The notes under the pieces are model-generated. The model worked only from the letters and a program-made list of their open reading frames with translations. It was not told where the DNA came from and searched no databases. Below are positions 46,392 through 55,369 of a DNA stretch of 64,000 nt, piece by piece (position 1 is the stretch's first letter; each line of letters opens with the position of its first letter). The stretch is from assembly GCF_042660705.1 (NCBI RefSeq), contig NZ_JBHSUQ010000001.1. One strand, given 5' to 3'. Source of the DNA: Undibacterium_A arcticum. Lineage in GTDB: Bacteria > Pseudomonadota > Gammaproteobacteria > Burkholderiales > Burkholderiaceae_D. The position numbers and the translations under genes were made by a program.

Positions 46392-47909
46392 GAGAGCGGA
46401 CGAAATCGAGGGCTGAATTCTTGATTTATGCAGCCATCGGAAAGTCTTCCCAAAGATTTTTGTGTGTGAACTTTGAGCGCTTTCCGTACAGAGGTTTCTT
46501 GAAAATATCCGCAAGCTCTCCATTGAGATCTGCAACGCGAATGTGCCACAGAGCGTTGGCGCCTGCTGTGGTCCAGCGCATTTGACCTTTCTTCTTAAAG
46601 CGGTCTCCAATCACGAAATTAACCGCTGACTCCGCCAGACTCGTGGATATCGGCAGGCCAGCCCGATATCTTGAGCCATAGTTGATCAAGCGGCTCTGAT
46701 CCGACTCCAAGTAACCGATGAGATCCTTCACATGGTCTTGAAGCTTATCGGTCGTTGCTTTGTCGACCTCGCGAAGCCGTTCGATCGAACCTTGCGCTCG
46801 ACCGTGCCACAGCCGCCATTTTGCTGACGCGACCTTCTTCATCAGTGCAGCGGCATCGTCTGGCTGAGAATGGCGCATGCCACGCATCCGCTGGAGGATG
46901 TGTTCGAAGCGCATCGAAATATGAAACCAATCGAGGATGCGTTGCACTGGCCGCCAAGGCAAATAGCTTGGGTAGTTGACGTCTTCACCCCATCGCTGAT
47001 GATGGCCAATGGCGCATCGATAGGAACTTCGTGCCGATGTAGAAAATGATGAAACCTGTCCAGAACTGACCACGTCTCATCGTTCACGTACGCAATCGAT
47101 GCGGAAGGACCGTCTGGAATTCGAAGCCGCGCGGCGATGACAGCAAACGAGCGCCGACCATGACACTTTGCCGGTACCGCACGAATGTAACCGGCATCAA
47201 CCTGCAACGCATGTCGAGGCTGCTCAAGCGGTGGATCGGGAAATCGAAGCGGCATGCTATTGAAAAAGTCTTCGGCATTGTGCAGCGCCGCTTTATCGAT
47301 CTGGACGCCAACTTTGCGGACCTGATCCTTGATCGATGAACTACGCGGAACCGCGTCAATGGGAAGCACGTCTGCGAGCAGTGCCGAAGCACGCTCGTAC
47401 GATACTGTGGCGGCCCACCGGGTCTGAAGGTAAACAAATTCCGGATGGGACCGCTCTGTCAATATCTCCGCCAGCGGGTTAAACGACGCGCTTTCGTGCG
47501 CACAATGGCCGCAGACGCATGTCGAATAATAGCGCGAACTATCAAGACGAAGTTTGCCAAATGCTGTTCTGTAGACGATGGACGCAGAACCTTTCCGCGG
47601 CAGAGGCTCCCCGCATTGGCCGCACAGGCAATTCCTTGCAATCACTTCGTCCGCCTGCGCGGTCGCGACAATTTGCTGAAGACGGCCAATAAGCGACTTG
47701 ACCTCAGCAAGCTGCAGACCAATCCCTTGTTCGGCCGTCTTATCGCGATCTCTTTCGATCGTCGCAACAAGGGTGCGATCTCGTTTGCCGCCGATTCTGA
47801 CCTCGATATCGATGCGCATTCCATCCTCGCAAAGTCGCTCTTGGAAGTAAAATCGTGCCATCAATTTGGCCAAGCAGCAACCTTACCCAGCCCATTTTCG
47901 TCCGCTCTC
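46392..47909 (-). mobile_element. ISKra4-family insertion sequence (about 1.5 kb)
   Basis: Imperfect terminal repeats start GAGAGCGGACGAAA on both sides (46392-46405 and the complement at 47896-47909) and continue with partial similarity (GGGCTG). They enclose one ISKra4-type transposase on the minus strand. No target duplication is visible and the two flanks belong to different broken genes, so a deletion or recombination took place at the element. Confidence 0.82.
46426..47861 (-). CDS. ISKra4-family transposase (frameshifted)
   Basis: About 478 residues from ATG 47861. The N-terminal part has two CxxC pairs (CLCGQCGEPLP and CVCGHCAHE), probably metal binding. The catalytic core contains ALQVDAGYIRAVP (Asp), APLAIISDGVK (Asp) and, after the frame break, RILDWFHISMRFEHILQ and LAESAVNFVIGDRFKKKGQMRWTTAGANALWHIRV with the Glu. 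One base is missing at about 46985 between ISDGVK and DVNYPSYLPW. Family assignment rests on the DWFHISMR and KKGQMRW motifs. Confidence 0.88.
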
Positions 47910-48729
47910 GTGCTCGATCACCAGCTCGGAAGTAATGAGGGCGATCGCACCCGCCAGTGCCACGCCAATCCAGGGTGTCTCCAGCCACCAGACGATGCGG
48001 CCCAATGAGAGCACCGCGCACAACAACGCCACACCCGGTGCGAACAGGCCGAAGGTGAGGAAATCGAGTTTCTCGAAGGTCTTGATCCGGTCGCTGGGCG
48101 GCAGTTTGAGCAGCAGCACGCATCCCAGCGAGAGCAGCGCCAGCCCCAGCTCGAACAGGTACAGCCCGCGCCACGCCGCGATCTGCAGCAGATCAGTGGA
48201 AAAAATCCGGGCCATTGGCAATGCCAGTTGCGAGGCGCCGAGCCCTACGGCGATTCCCTTCAAGCGCCATTTGGCGGGAAAGGCTTGCAGCATGTAATAG
48301 AGTCCCAACGTACTGAGCGCGGCGCCCGCCATGCCGTGGGCGGCCCGTACGGCAATGGCGGAGTTCAGGTCGTTGACGAACAGATGTGCAAACGTCACCA
48401 GCGCGTACAGCACCAGAAACGCCTCGGTGAACAGGCGCAGCCCGAACTGCTGGCGAAACTTTACAAGTAAGAGGTTCATCGACACATTGGTCATCACATA
48501 AGCGGCCGGTAGCCAAGCCACCTCGGGTGAGTAGGATCCCAATATGCCCTGCAGGTTAAGCAGGTTGAAGGCTACCAGCTCATTACCCCAAACCGCCGGT
48601 GATGGCAACGATGAATTCCACCATGGCGTAGGCGAACCGGAGCAGCGTCGAATGGCTCGGCGTCGAAGGCGAGCCCGGCAGCGTAGGCCGCTCATCCGGC
48701 AGCCATTCTCGGGCCGCGTAGCGATTCAT
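47883..48729 (-). pseudogene. MFS transporter, C-terminally truncated by ISKra4
   Basis: From ATG 48729 the frame reads MNRYAAREWLPDERPTLPG and then AYAMVEFIVAITGGLG, and after one extra base near 48584 continues NELVAFNLLNLQGILGSYSPEVAWLPAAYVMTN with about seven further hydrophobic segments. This is the N-terminal half of a DHA2-like (EmrB/QacA-type) drug or metabolite exporter. The last residues ESGRKWAG and the stop come from the end of the ISKra4 element, so the second half of the transporter is gone. Loss of function is very likely. Confidence 0.82.
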
Positions 48730-48878
48730 GGCGCCGACTCCGTGATGTCGTGCAACAACTCCAGCACGTCGACTTTCACCTGCTCGAACAACTCTTCAAT
48801 GCTTTAACTTTGGCATCGCTATTCACCAGTCGACAAAACGTCAATCTAGCCCATGGCAAAGTTTACGAGCGCGCGCTT

Positions 48879-50288
48879 TTACTTTGGTCCATGCGCAATG
48901 CGTCGCTTCCGTCTGGTGAATGCGAAAATCGCGGCGATGATCACGATGATGAACACCCCCATCCCCGCTTGCGCTGCCACGACCAAGTTGGACGAACCAC
49001 CACCCGCGCGTAGCGTTTTCACCTGTTCGGCGCTGACCACGGCTTTGGGGTTGCCAAAATTTTTCGTCAGATAGTTCCCAAGCGTCGCGAACTGTTGATC
49101 CGACAGCGTCTTTTTAAAACCCGGCATCAACACTTCGGAGGAATCGGTGTGCCGCTGTATGCCTTCGAGCAGCACCATCACCAGATTGTTGGTGTTGGTA
49201 CTGCCCAGCGCTGTGTTGTGAAACAGCGGCGGCAGACCACCATCGAAACTTCCCTGGCCGCGGGCCTGGTGACAAGTCGCGCAGTGGGCGTCATAGAGTT
49301 GGGGGCCGGTCATCTGGTTCAGATCCTTGGGCAACGCCACACCCCGGATGCTGTTCAAGTCATCGGCAGCCGCACCCCACGCGTATACCGGGTGGGTGTC
49401 AGCCGACTCGCGTAGCGCGGGCACTGTCTTCAGATAGGTCGCAATCGCGCGCAAGTCATCAGCAGTCAGATGCCGCAGGCTGTTATCGACCGCCTCAGCC
49501 ATCGGGCCTGCTGCCTGCGCTTTGTCGGCAACATGGCCGAATCGCATGTAGTCCACGATTTCCCGTTCGCGCCATCCGCCGACACCGCTATTCGCGTCCG
49601 ACGTGATATTGGGCGCGTGCCAGGCGCCGACATCGCCACCGCCGAGTTCGTGCGACAGGTCTTCCGCCATCAGCATATTCCGTGGCGTGTGGCAGGCGCT
49701 GCAATGCGCGAGCCCGCGCGTCAGGTAGGCGCTGCGATTCCACTCCGGGCTTTTGCTGGCGTCAGGTACGAACGGCTTATTGTCGAGAAATAGCAGATTC
49801 CAGGCCGCCATCGAAAGCCGGATGTTGAAAGGAAATGGCAGATCCGTGGCAGGAGCTGTCACATCGACCGGCGCAACTGCATGCATGAAATAGGCGTACA
49901 GCGCCTGCGCATCGTCGCCCGTGACTGTCGCGTACGACGTATACGGCATCGCTGGATAGAGATGCTGCCCATCCACACGTACGCCTTTGCGCAAGGCATC
50001 GTTGAATTGTGCCTGCGTATAGTTGCCGATGCCGTGTGTTTTCGAGGGCGTGATGTTGGTTGAAACGATGGGGCCTAGCGGCGTCGGCAGCGACAGCCCG
50101 CCGGCCATTGGCTTGCCGCCAGGTGTGCTGTGGCAAGCGATGCAATCGCCAGCGGTAGCCAGATACTGGCCGCGTTTGATCAGCTCGGTATTTGCGGTAT
50201 CTGGCGCTGTGGCGGCGCAAACGTTCAAGCTCACAAGCGCCAGTACGGTGGCGCCGAGATTAACGTGCAGGCGTGTCATCAATTTCAT
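48879..50288 (-). CDS. Triheme c-type cytochrome subunit of a membrane-bound dehydrogenase
   Basis: Periplasmic, membrane-anchored cytochrome of 469 residues: signal peptide (residues 1-25, ending CAA), three CxxCH heme sites at 49-53 (CIACH), 196-200 (CSACH) and 336-340 (CATCH), and a C-terminal membrane helix (AAQAGMGVFIIVIIAAIFAF) with an Arg/Lys anchor. It passes electrons from a GMC-type flavoprotein such as gluconate 2-dehydrogenase or alcohol/sorbose dehydrogenase to ubiquinone. The partner gene lies 6 bases upstream but only its C-terminal part survives, so the complex is probably non-functional here. Confidence 0.93.
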   Translation of the reverse strand: MKLMTRLHVNLGATVLALVSLNVCAATAPDTANTELIKRGQYLATAGDCIACHSTPGGKPMAGGLSLPTPLGPIVSTNITPSKTHGIGNYTQAQFNDALRKGVRVDGQHLYPAMPYTSYATVTGDDAQALYAYFMHAVAPVDVTAPATDLPFPFNIRLSMAAWNLLFLDNKPFVPDASKSPEWNRSAYLTRGLAHCSACHTPRNMLMAEDLSHELGGGDVGAWHAPNITSDANSGVGGWREREIVDYMRFGHVADKAQAAGPMAEAVDNSLRHLTADDLRAIATYLKTVPALRESADTHPVYAWGAAADDLNSIRGVALPKDLNQMTGPQLYDAHCATCHQARGQGSFDGGLPPLFHNTALGSTNTNNLVMVLLEGIQRHTDSSEVLMPGFKKTLSDQQFATLGNYLTKNFGNPKAVVSAEQVKTLRAGGGSSNLVVAAQAGMGVFIIVIIAAIFAFTRRKRRIAHGPK

Positions 50289-50294
50289 TGAAGG

Positions 50295-50940
50295 CTACCT
50301 TAACGATGAGGATTTCGACGTAGCCGGAACCGGCGTACGCACGTTGGATTGCTCTAGTATGTGCTGCGCAGTTCTGAGCGCCAGCGCCAATCCAGTCTGG
50401 GTCGAGTTGCAGGTGGCCGCAGTCGGCATGACACCGGTACTGACGATGAACAGATTTTCGTGATCATGCGTGCGCCCGAAGCGATCGACGACCGAGGTCT
50501 TCGGGTCATTGCCCATGCTCATCGTGCCGGTGATGTGCTGATTGTTGGCGAAATTGCCTTCTGCGCTGTAGCGCAGGTTGGTGCCGCCCATCAACTCTGC
50601 AATGCGCGTGAAATCGGCCTTTGATACCTCGGCCCCGCGACGCGTGTATTCATCGATCGCATAGTGCGCCTGCGGTTTCGGGATGCCCATGGCATCCTTC
50701 TGCGCGCTGAGCGTGATGCGATTTTCCGGATTCGGCAACACATCGAGAACGTTCTTGACGTTGACTTGGTGCGCCGCGCGATAACGCAACTGTTTCTCGA
50801 ATTCCGGGCCATACACCCCCTCGGCGATCAAGGCCTGGGTGGCGTTCAACACTTGCGAAATGTTGGTGAAATCAAGTCGATACGGCGCATGCTCGGAACG
50901 GAACGGCCCATCGCGCAGGGTCGCCGAGCTCGACGGATTC
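50295..50940 (-). pseudogene. GMC oxidoreductase, C-terminal fragment
   Basis: About 210 residues of the C-terminal half of a FAD-dependent GMC dehydrogenase: GPFRSEHAPYRLDFTNISQVLNATQALIAEGVYGPEFEKQL, HITGTMSMGNDPKTSVVDRFGRTHDHENLFIVSTGVMPTAATCNSTQTGLALALRTAQHIL, which holds the catalytic His/Asn region and C-terminal FAD contact. The N-terminal FAD-binding half is missing: at about 50940 the sequence passes into part of a glutathione S-transferase on the other strand. It belongs with the cytochrome subunit downstream. Confidence 0.88.
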
Positions 50941-50946
50941 GCCCCC

Positions 50947-51258
50947 GTGATGGAAGCGGTGCGCAACACGGTATCGAGCCTGAAAGGGCGTGCGCTGGCC
51001 GGTCCTCACGCGTATGCGCAGATTCCCGCGCTGGCAGAACGCAGCAAGGCACGGGTGGCTTCTTTCATGGAGGAGTTGGACGCCCGCCTGCAGCAAACGG
51101 TCTACGTGGCCGGCCCCGAATTTTCTGCCGCGGACATCACTGCCATGGTGGCGATTGATTTCGCAAAGGGCGGGATCGGCATGGCGATCCCGCCACAACA
51201 GGATGCCATGAGACACTGGTACGACATGATTGCATTGCGACCAGCAAGCAGCGCCTGA
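50947..51258 (+). pseudogene. Glutathione S-transferase, C-terminal fragment
   Basis: About 103 residues in frame to the stop at 51258: PVMEAVRNTVSSLKGRALAGPHAYAQIPALAERSKARVASFMEELDARLQQTVYVAGPEFSAADITAMVAIDFAK. This is the all-helical C-terminal GST domain with the N-capping box (FSAADITAM). The thioredoxin-fold half is missing upstream, where the GMC fragment begins. Confidence 0.8.
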
Positions 51259-51337
51259 CGAGAGTTGGCGTTAGCGGATTCGAGATGGATAGTCTGGCCG
51301 GAATAGCGATGTTTGCGCAGGTCGCCGCATCCGAAAC

Positions 51338-51680
51338 CTAGCCCAGAACGGCGATGCCCCACGCGTTGTCGATCGTGATCAGCCAATCTCCGTCCGCTTG
51401 TTTCCGGAGTACATCGGTCGTACAACCACTGAGTTCCTGCGTCGTGCCGGTATCGGAGGGAAGCGTCAAAGTCCATTTCGAATAGTGCAATGCCGTGTTT
51501 GAGGTCTCGACAAAATCGTGGCTCTGGAAGGTGATTGACAGACTTGTAGCGGTCTCCGTAAAGGAACGAATCGCCGATTTTCCAGCCAGCACTTCTCCGG
51601 GTCGAACGACGACGACAGCGTCGTCCTCGTAGCAGCCAACCGCCGTTTCGAATGCGCCTTGGTTACGTGCGGCTACCCGT
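51338..51680 (-). pseudogene. SnoaL/DUF4440-like protein, N-terminally truncated
   Basis: From the stop at 51338 upstream the frame reads AARNQGAFETAVGCYEDDAVVVVRPGEVLAGKSAIRSFTETATSL and ends in WLITIDNAWGIAVLG, an NTF2-like fold as in SnoaL/ketosteroid isomerase-like proteins. The first 20 or so residues are missing at the junction near 51675; GTG 51592 could restart translation of an 84-residue piece. Function unknown. Confidence 0.6.
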
Positions 51681-51803
51681 CAGTCCCTGCAGGCGGAGGC
51701 GATCGCCCGCCACACGGCCGAGCAGCAGGTTTCGGATCTGAAAGAGCGCCTCGTGGAAAACGAGGCGCACCGGATCTCGCTGGAAGATAAACACAGCCAT
51801 CCC
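51672..51803 (+). pseudogene. KfrA-like DNA-binding protein fragment
   Basis: In frame on the plus strand: RQSLQAEAIARHTAEQQVSDLKERLVENEAHRISLEDKHSH, a highly charged coiled coil as in plasmid KfrA-type/integrase-associated DNA-binding proteins. Both ends are missing. It is another short piece of mobile DNA in this mosaic. Confidence 0.45.
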
Positions 51804-51862
51804 GCAAACCTTGGGGCCAAACTCTCCCGAGCAATGCGCAGTCCCCATCTTACCCGAGAGTT

Positions 51863-52080
51863 TGCTCTGTTGTTGTGGGCGTAATGATGCCCCCTTGCGG
51901 GGTGCCGGCCTCTGTGGGGAAGAGTTCGTCTTGATACACGAATCCCGCCTTGAGCCATTTCTTTAGAACCGCCTTGTCCGTAGGGACATTGGCGCTCATC
52001 CAGTCGTGACTGATTTGGTCGAAACAGCCTTGGATATCGGCCTCCAGCACCCATTCCGCACTAACTTTTTTTGCGAGAGA
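51863..52080 (-). pseudogene. Group II intron reverse transcriptase fragment
   Basis: Reads AEWVLEADIQGCFDQISHDWMSANVPTDKAVLKKWLKAGFVYQDELFPTEAGTPQGGIITPT, i.e. RT motifs around the EGDIKGCFD-like Asp and the TPQGGIISP motif of intron-encoded reverse transcriptases. Only about 70 residues remain; the YADD active site and maturase domain are missing. It is inserted in the 3' end of the relaxase gene. Confidence 0.85.
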
Positions 52081-52125
52081 GTTGAAGCATTGTTCCCCTG
52101 CATCGGCAGTGGTTTCCGCAATGGG

Positions 52126-52914
52126 TTACCGTCCACGCTGCCGCCCCAGTTCCCAAGTGACAGATGCTCCCCGCACGATGGCCGATACCTGCTGCCCAAG
52201 CCGTTGTTCCACTACCGGCCGCCACGGCACTAGGCTGAAGCCCATGCCGTCGTCCAGCATCGCGAAGCGACCGCTGGCAAGCTGGACTGAGCGGCGGTAG
52301 ATGCCGTCTGCGCGCTCGCCGTCGCGCAGCGGACGGTGGATCAGCCCGGTCTGATGCTGGATCACTCAGTGATCGACAGCCACCCAGTCCAGCCTGGTTT
52401 CCAGGTCGGTGGTCATGCGCTGCATGAACTCGCGCGTGTAACCGCGCAGGTCTTCCAACTCCCCGGCATCCTCCACCGAGACGATGAAACGGAACTGGTG
52501 GCGGTCGCCCTTGCCGCGTTCCTCGAAGGCCTTGAGGTCAGCCGTGTCGGTCTCGGCGCCGTAGGCCTGTCCTCGCTCTCCATCGCGCGTCACGCCGTCG
52601 CGCTCGATGTAGCGCAGGTGCGTAGATACGGAATTGGCGCCAGCCTTCTTTAGCACCACAAAACGAGACTTGATGATCACGCGTCGCGCGTCGGCTCCAA
52701 GCGTGCGACCCGCTAGGCGAGAGGCCACGCGGCCCCGTCCGAAGGTCGATGCGGGACGCGCACCGCGCGCCCCCGAGTTCTTCGCACCGGCCTTCGAGAC
52801 CTGCTTCAGGACTTGCGAGACAAAGCGCTGTGCGCGCTGGCCGCTTTGCGATCCATCCGGGCGTTTTGGTGCCCCCGGCTTGATGCGCAGACGGTCATCG
52901 TCACGCGAGGCCAT
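52126..52914 (-). pseudogene. Relaxase (VirD2-like N-terminus, DUF3363 C-terminus) with internal deletion
   Basis: The N-terminal part from ATG 52914 (MASRDDDRLRIKPGAPKR; SRFVVLKKAGANSVSTHLRYIERDGVTRDGERGQAYGA; EFMQRMTTDLETRLDWVAVDH) ends at a stop (52366). Immediately beyond it the DUF3363 tail appears in another piece (HQTGLIHRPLRDGERADGIYRRSVQLASGRFAMLDDGMGFSLVPWRP, ending near 52126). In intact relatives the text WNTDNPHTH and several hundred residues stand between, including the metal-binding His cluster of the nicking site. The enzyme therefore cannot nick DNA and the element is not self-transferable from this gene. Confidence 0.88.
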
Positions 52915-53232
52915 GACACAAGCTCCATCGTAGATTGGCATACCACGTCGAAGACGGCACGCGGGAAACCTTGAGCCCATCCGGCTTTGCGCGCCACGAC
53001 GGCACGGCGGCATGCAGTCGGCGTGCCGTGCCCAACCCACGTGCAGACTGACATTGCGGCAAGGTACGTGCCGCCCCTTTTATCTTGCCCTCCGCCTTTC
53101 CCGATCGCTGGCGCGACCGGCTCCGACGGTCAGGCTGCGATTGTCTGCACGGGTGAAGCACCGCAGCCGTAGGCCGTGGTGCAAACGATGTGCAGCGAGA
53201 CTGCACGAAGAATGGTGCGCAGCGCTGCACGT
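52915..53232. other. Candidate origin of transfer upstream of relaxase
   Basis: This 318-base gap between traF and the relaxase has the position of oriT in related elements. GGCACGGC (53001-53008) and GCCGTGCC (53025-53032) form an inverted repeat, and TTATCTTGCCCTCC (about 53080) resembles the YATCYTG-type nick core of MOBP relaxases. The nick site itself is not demonstrated. Confidence 0.4.
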
Positions 53233-53757
53233 TCATGGCGTGTCCCACGTCCATAAGGGCTGCGCGCTGCCGATCACGGCGGAGACAGCAACGGGACCGA
53301 AGTACCGGCTGTCGAACGATGCCGGATTGGTTGCACTCAGCAGGAACAGCTCACCATCGTGAAGCTGCCGACATTGTTGCCATGCCGACAGTGGACGGCC
53401 ACGGCCATCTGTTGCATGGACGCCAGCTACCGGCATGCCGTCGATGCGAACGATGCGCTTCTCGATGCACACCTGCTGCGGTGACATCGCGCCGATGCGC
53501 TTGAGCAGCGGAATGTGCTCGGGCAGGTAGCCACGCTGCGCAGCTAGCGCGGCAGCGTCTGCCGGAAGCCTGACGAGCACGATGCTGCCGACGTGCAGCG
53601 ATTCAGGCGGACCGATGCGATACCAGCCAGGCGGTACGCTGTCGCTGGGGTTGTAGACGATGCGTGCAACGAACGTATGTTTGGACGACCAGGCGAGCGC
53701 AACGATGCCAAGGACGGTGAACAGTATGACGCTCTTGCGATGGACGCGGGCGTTCAT
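53233..53757 (-). CDS. traF: Conjugal transfer signal peptidase TraF (S26 family)
   Basis: Protein of 174 residues with an N-terminal membrane helix (VILFTVLGIVALAWSS) and the S26 protease pattern: VYNPSDSVPPGWYRI with the catalytic Ser, LLKRIGAMSPQQVC with the catalytic Lys region, and a C-terminal FDSRYFGPVAVSAVIGSAQPLW block. In IncP-like systems TraF matures and cyclises the pilin. It overlaps the DUF2840 gene by four bases. Intact although the relaxase downstream is broken. Confidence 0.92.
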   Translation of the reverse strand: MNARVHRKSVILFTVLGIVALAWSSKHTFVARIVYNPSDSVPPGWYRIGPPESLHVGSIVLVRLPADAAALAAQRGYLPEHIPLLKRIGAMSPQQVCIEKRIVRIDGMPVAGVHATDGRGRPLSAWQQCRQLHDGELFLLSATNPASFDSRYFGPVAVSAVIGSAQPLWTWDTP

Positions 53758-54287
53758 CGCAGCACCTCGCCCGCGAGGTAAGCGGCATGCCGTTCGACCG
53801 TGTAATTCGGTAGTGGTAGCCGTGCAGACAGCCGGTTGCCCAACGTGCGCCAGTACGCAGGCGACACCGCTACCGGATCGATGCCAAGCGTTTCGATGGT
53901 GTCGATTTGCGGCAGGACTGACTGCACTTGCTGTTCGCCTTCGGCGTGCAGCAGCAGGCGCGCACCAGGTTGGATGCCGGCGATGCGCTGAACCGCATCG
54001 AGTGGCGCGCAGGTTTGCAGCACCATGAGCTGCCAGCGCGTCGTGCCGTAGTCGTTGGACTCCCAGCGCACGCGGCAGAGCAAGGCGGCAGGCAGGAACA
54101 ACGCGCAGCTCCGCCAGCGGTCCAGTCGCAACTCACGAACCGGATGACCGAAGCGCAGGTAGAGGTTGATCCGACGTTCGACGAACGCCAGTGACACGCG
54201 CGTCAGCGGCGTGTTGTTCGTGGCGTTTGATAGCAAGGGACGTGATATGGGTGGCGCGTTGCTAGCCACCTGCGGCAGTGCATTCAT
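53754..54287 (-). CDS. DUF2840 family protein
   Basis: Protein of 177 residues, a standard member of the parA-traF module of Tn4371-like elements. Recognisable text: TRVSLAFVERRINLYLRFGHP, FLPAALLCRVRWESNDYGTTRWQLMVLQ and ARLPLPNYTVERHAAYLAGEVL. No known activity. It overlaps both neighbours by four bases (ATGA), showing tight coupling. Confidence 0.88.
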   Translation of the reverse strand: MNALPQVASNAPPISRPLLSNATNNTPLTRVSLAFVERRINLYLRFGHPVRELRLDRWRSCALFLPAALLCRVRWESNDYGTTRWQLMVLQTCAPLDAVQRIAGIQPGARLLLHAEGEQQVQSVLPQIDTIETLGIDPVAVSPAYWRTLGNRLSARLPLPNYTVERHAAYLAGEVLR

Positions 54288-54529
54288 GGCTGTTTCTCCG
54301 GAAATTCAAGTTCCAACAGACCGCGCAGCATCTCGGCCACCGTGATGCCACGTGTAAAGGCGTCAACCTTGATGCGGGCGCGTAGCGTCGGCGTCACGTC
54401 GATGGTCAGCCTGGCGGTGTAGAGATCGGTTTTGCCGATGTGCGCGCCGTCACCCTGGCGCACCCATGCATCGGCATGCGGGTCGGTAGGCGGACGCGCA
54501 CCAATGGCAACGCGTTTGCTGTTCTTCAT
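54284..54529 (-). CDS. Small ribbon-helix-helix partition protein (ParB/ParG-like)
   Basis: Protein of 81 residues. The C-terminal half YTARLTIDVTPTLRARIKVDAFTRGITVAEMLRGLLELEF has the beta strand-helix-helix layout of an RHH DNA-binding domain; the N-terminal half is basic and flexible. It overlaps the parA stop by four bases and probably serves as the DNA-binding partner of ParA. Confidence 0.78.
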   Translation of the reverse strand: MKNSKRVAIGARPPTDPHADAWVRQGDGAHIGKTDLYTARLTIDVTPTLRARIKVDAFTRGITVAEMLRGLLELEFPEKQP

Positions 54530-55164
54530 CGCGCCATCCTCAACACTTCATCGGCGAGTGCCGCGATCTCGCGTGCGGCGATGCTGTCTGCGTCGAGTTC
54601 GCGGGCAAGTTGGCCAGCGGCCACGCTGTCGGCGAACACGATGCGTTGCCGAACCTCCGACAGCAGCGAAGGCAGCGGTTGATCGGCGAGCGCACCGCGT
54701 GCCTCGCGCCCGATCACCGTGGTGCTGACACGCCGGTTGATGACGAAGGCCGCGCGCAGCGCTGGCCGGAACACCTGCGCTTCGCGGATCAGCGACACCA
54801 TCTCGGCGCTGGCCCACACGTCGTAGGGACTGGGTTGCACGGGAATCAGTACCAGGTCCGCCGCAAGCAGCGCGGAGCGCGCGAGGGCGGCGATCCGGGG
54901 CGGGCCATCGATCACGATGTGATCGCAGCGCTTGGCGAGTTCTGACGCCTCCTGATGCAGTGTTTCCCTGGCCAGACCGACTGCACCGAACAACCTGGGC
55001 AAACTATTCTGGCTACGGCGCTGTGTCCAATCAAGTGCCGAACCTTGGGGATCGGCATCGATCAGGATCACCGCGCTGCCTTGCATTGCCAGCTCACCGG
55101 CGATGTGTGTGGCGAGGGTTGTCTTGCCGACCCCGCCTTTCTGGTTCAACAGTGCGATGATCAT
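54526..55164 (-). CDS. parA: ParA-type partition ATPase
   Basis: ATPase of 212 residues. The deviant Walker A KGGVGKTT is at residues 9-16, Walker A' ILIDADPQGSALDW near 35-48 and Walker B HIVIDGPP near 77. Short form without N-terminal HTH, as in the ParA/IncC-like proteins of Tn4371 elements. It segregates or stabilises the element when in circular form. Located downstream of repA, separated from it by iterons. Confidence 0.94.
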   Translation of the reverse strand: MIIALLNQKGGVGKTTLATHIAGELAMQGSAVILIDADPQGSALDWTQRRSQNSLPRLFGAVGLARETLHQEASELAKRCDHIVIDGPPRIAALARSALLAADLVLIPVQPSPYDVWASAEMVSLIREAQVFRPALRAAFVINRRVSTTVIGREARGALADQPLPSLLSEVRQRIVFADSVAAGQLARELDADSIAAREIAALADEVLRMAR

Positions 55165-55303
55165 GATGCGCTACCTCCTGCCCGCCGACTTGTCCACAGC
55201 GCGCGGGGGCTTCTTATCGTTAGTTTTATAGATTCAAAGTTAGAACCTAAGTTAGGAAACGCCGAAACCCGCGCTGCGCGAGGCTTTGCGACGCGTCCGC
55301 ACT

Positions 55304-55363
55304 CCTGATAGCACGACAGCACTGCGCCTGATAGCACGAGGATTCCCACTCCCGATAGCACGA
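55304..55363. repeat. Iteron-like direct repeats beside repA
   Basis: Three copies of CCTGATAGCACGA (55304-55316, 55327-55339) and CCCGATAGCACGA (55351-55363) with starts 23 and 24 bases apart, about two helical turns. They lie just past the 3' end of repA, with an AT-rich stretch nearby (55215-55255). This is the arrangement of initiator-binding iterons at a replication origin. Confidence 0.7.
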
Positions 55364-55369
55364 GCGTAT

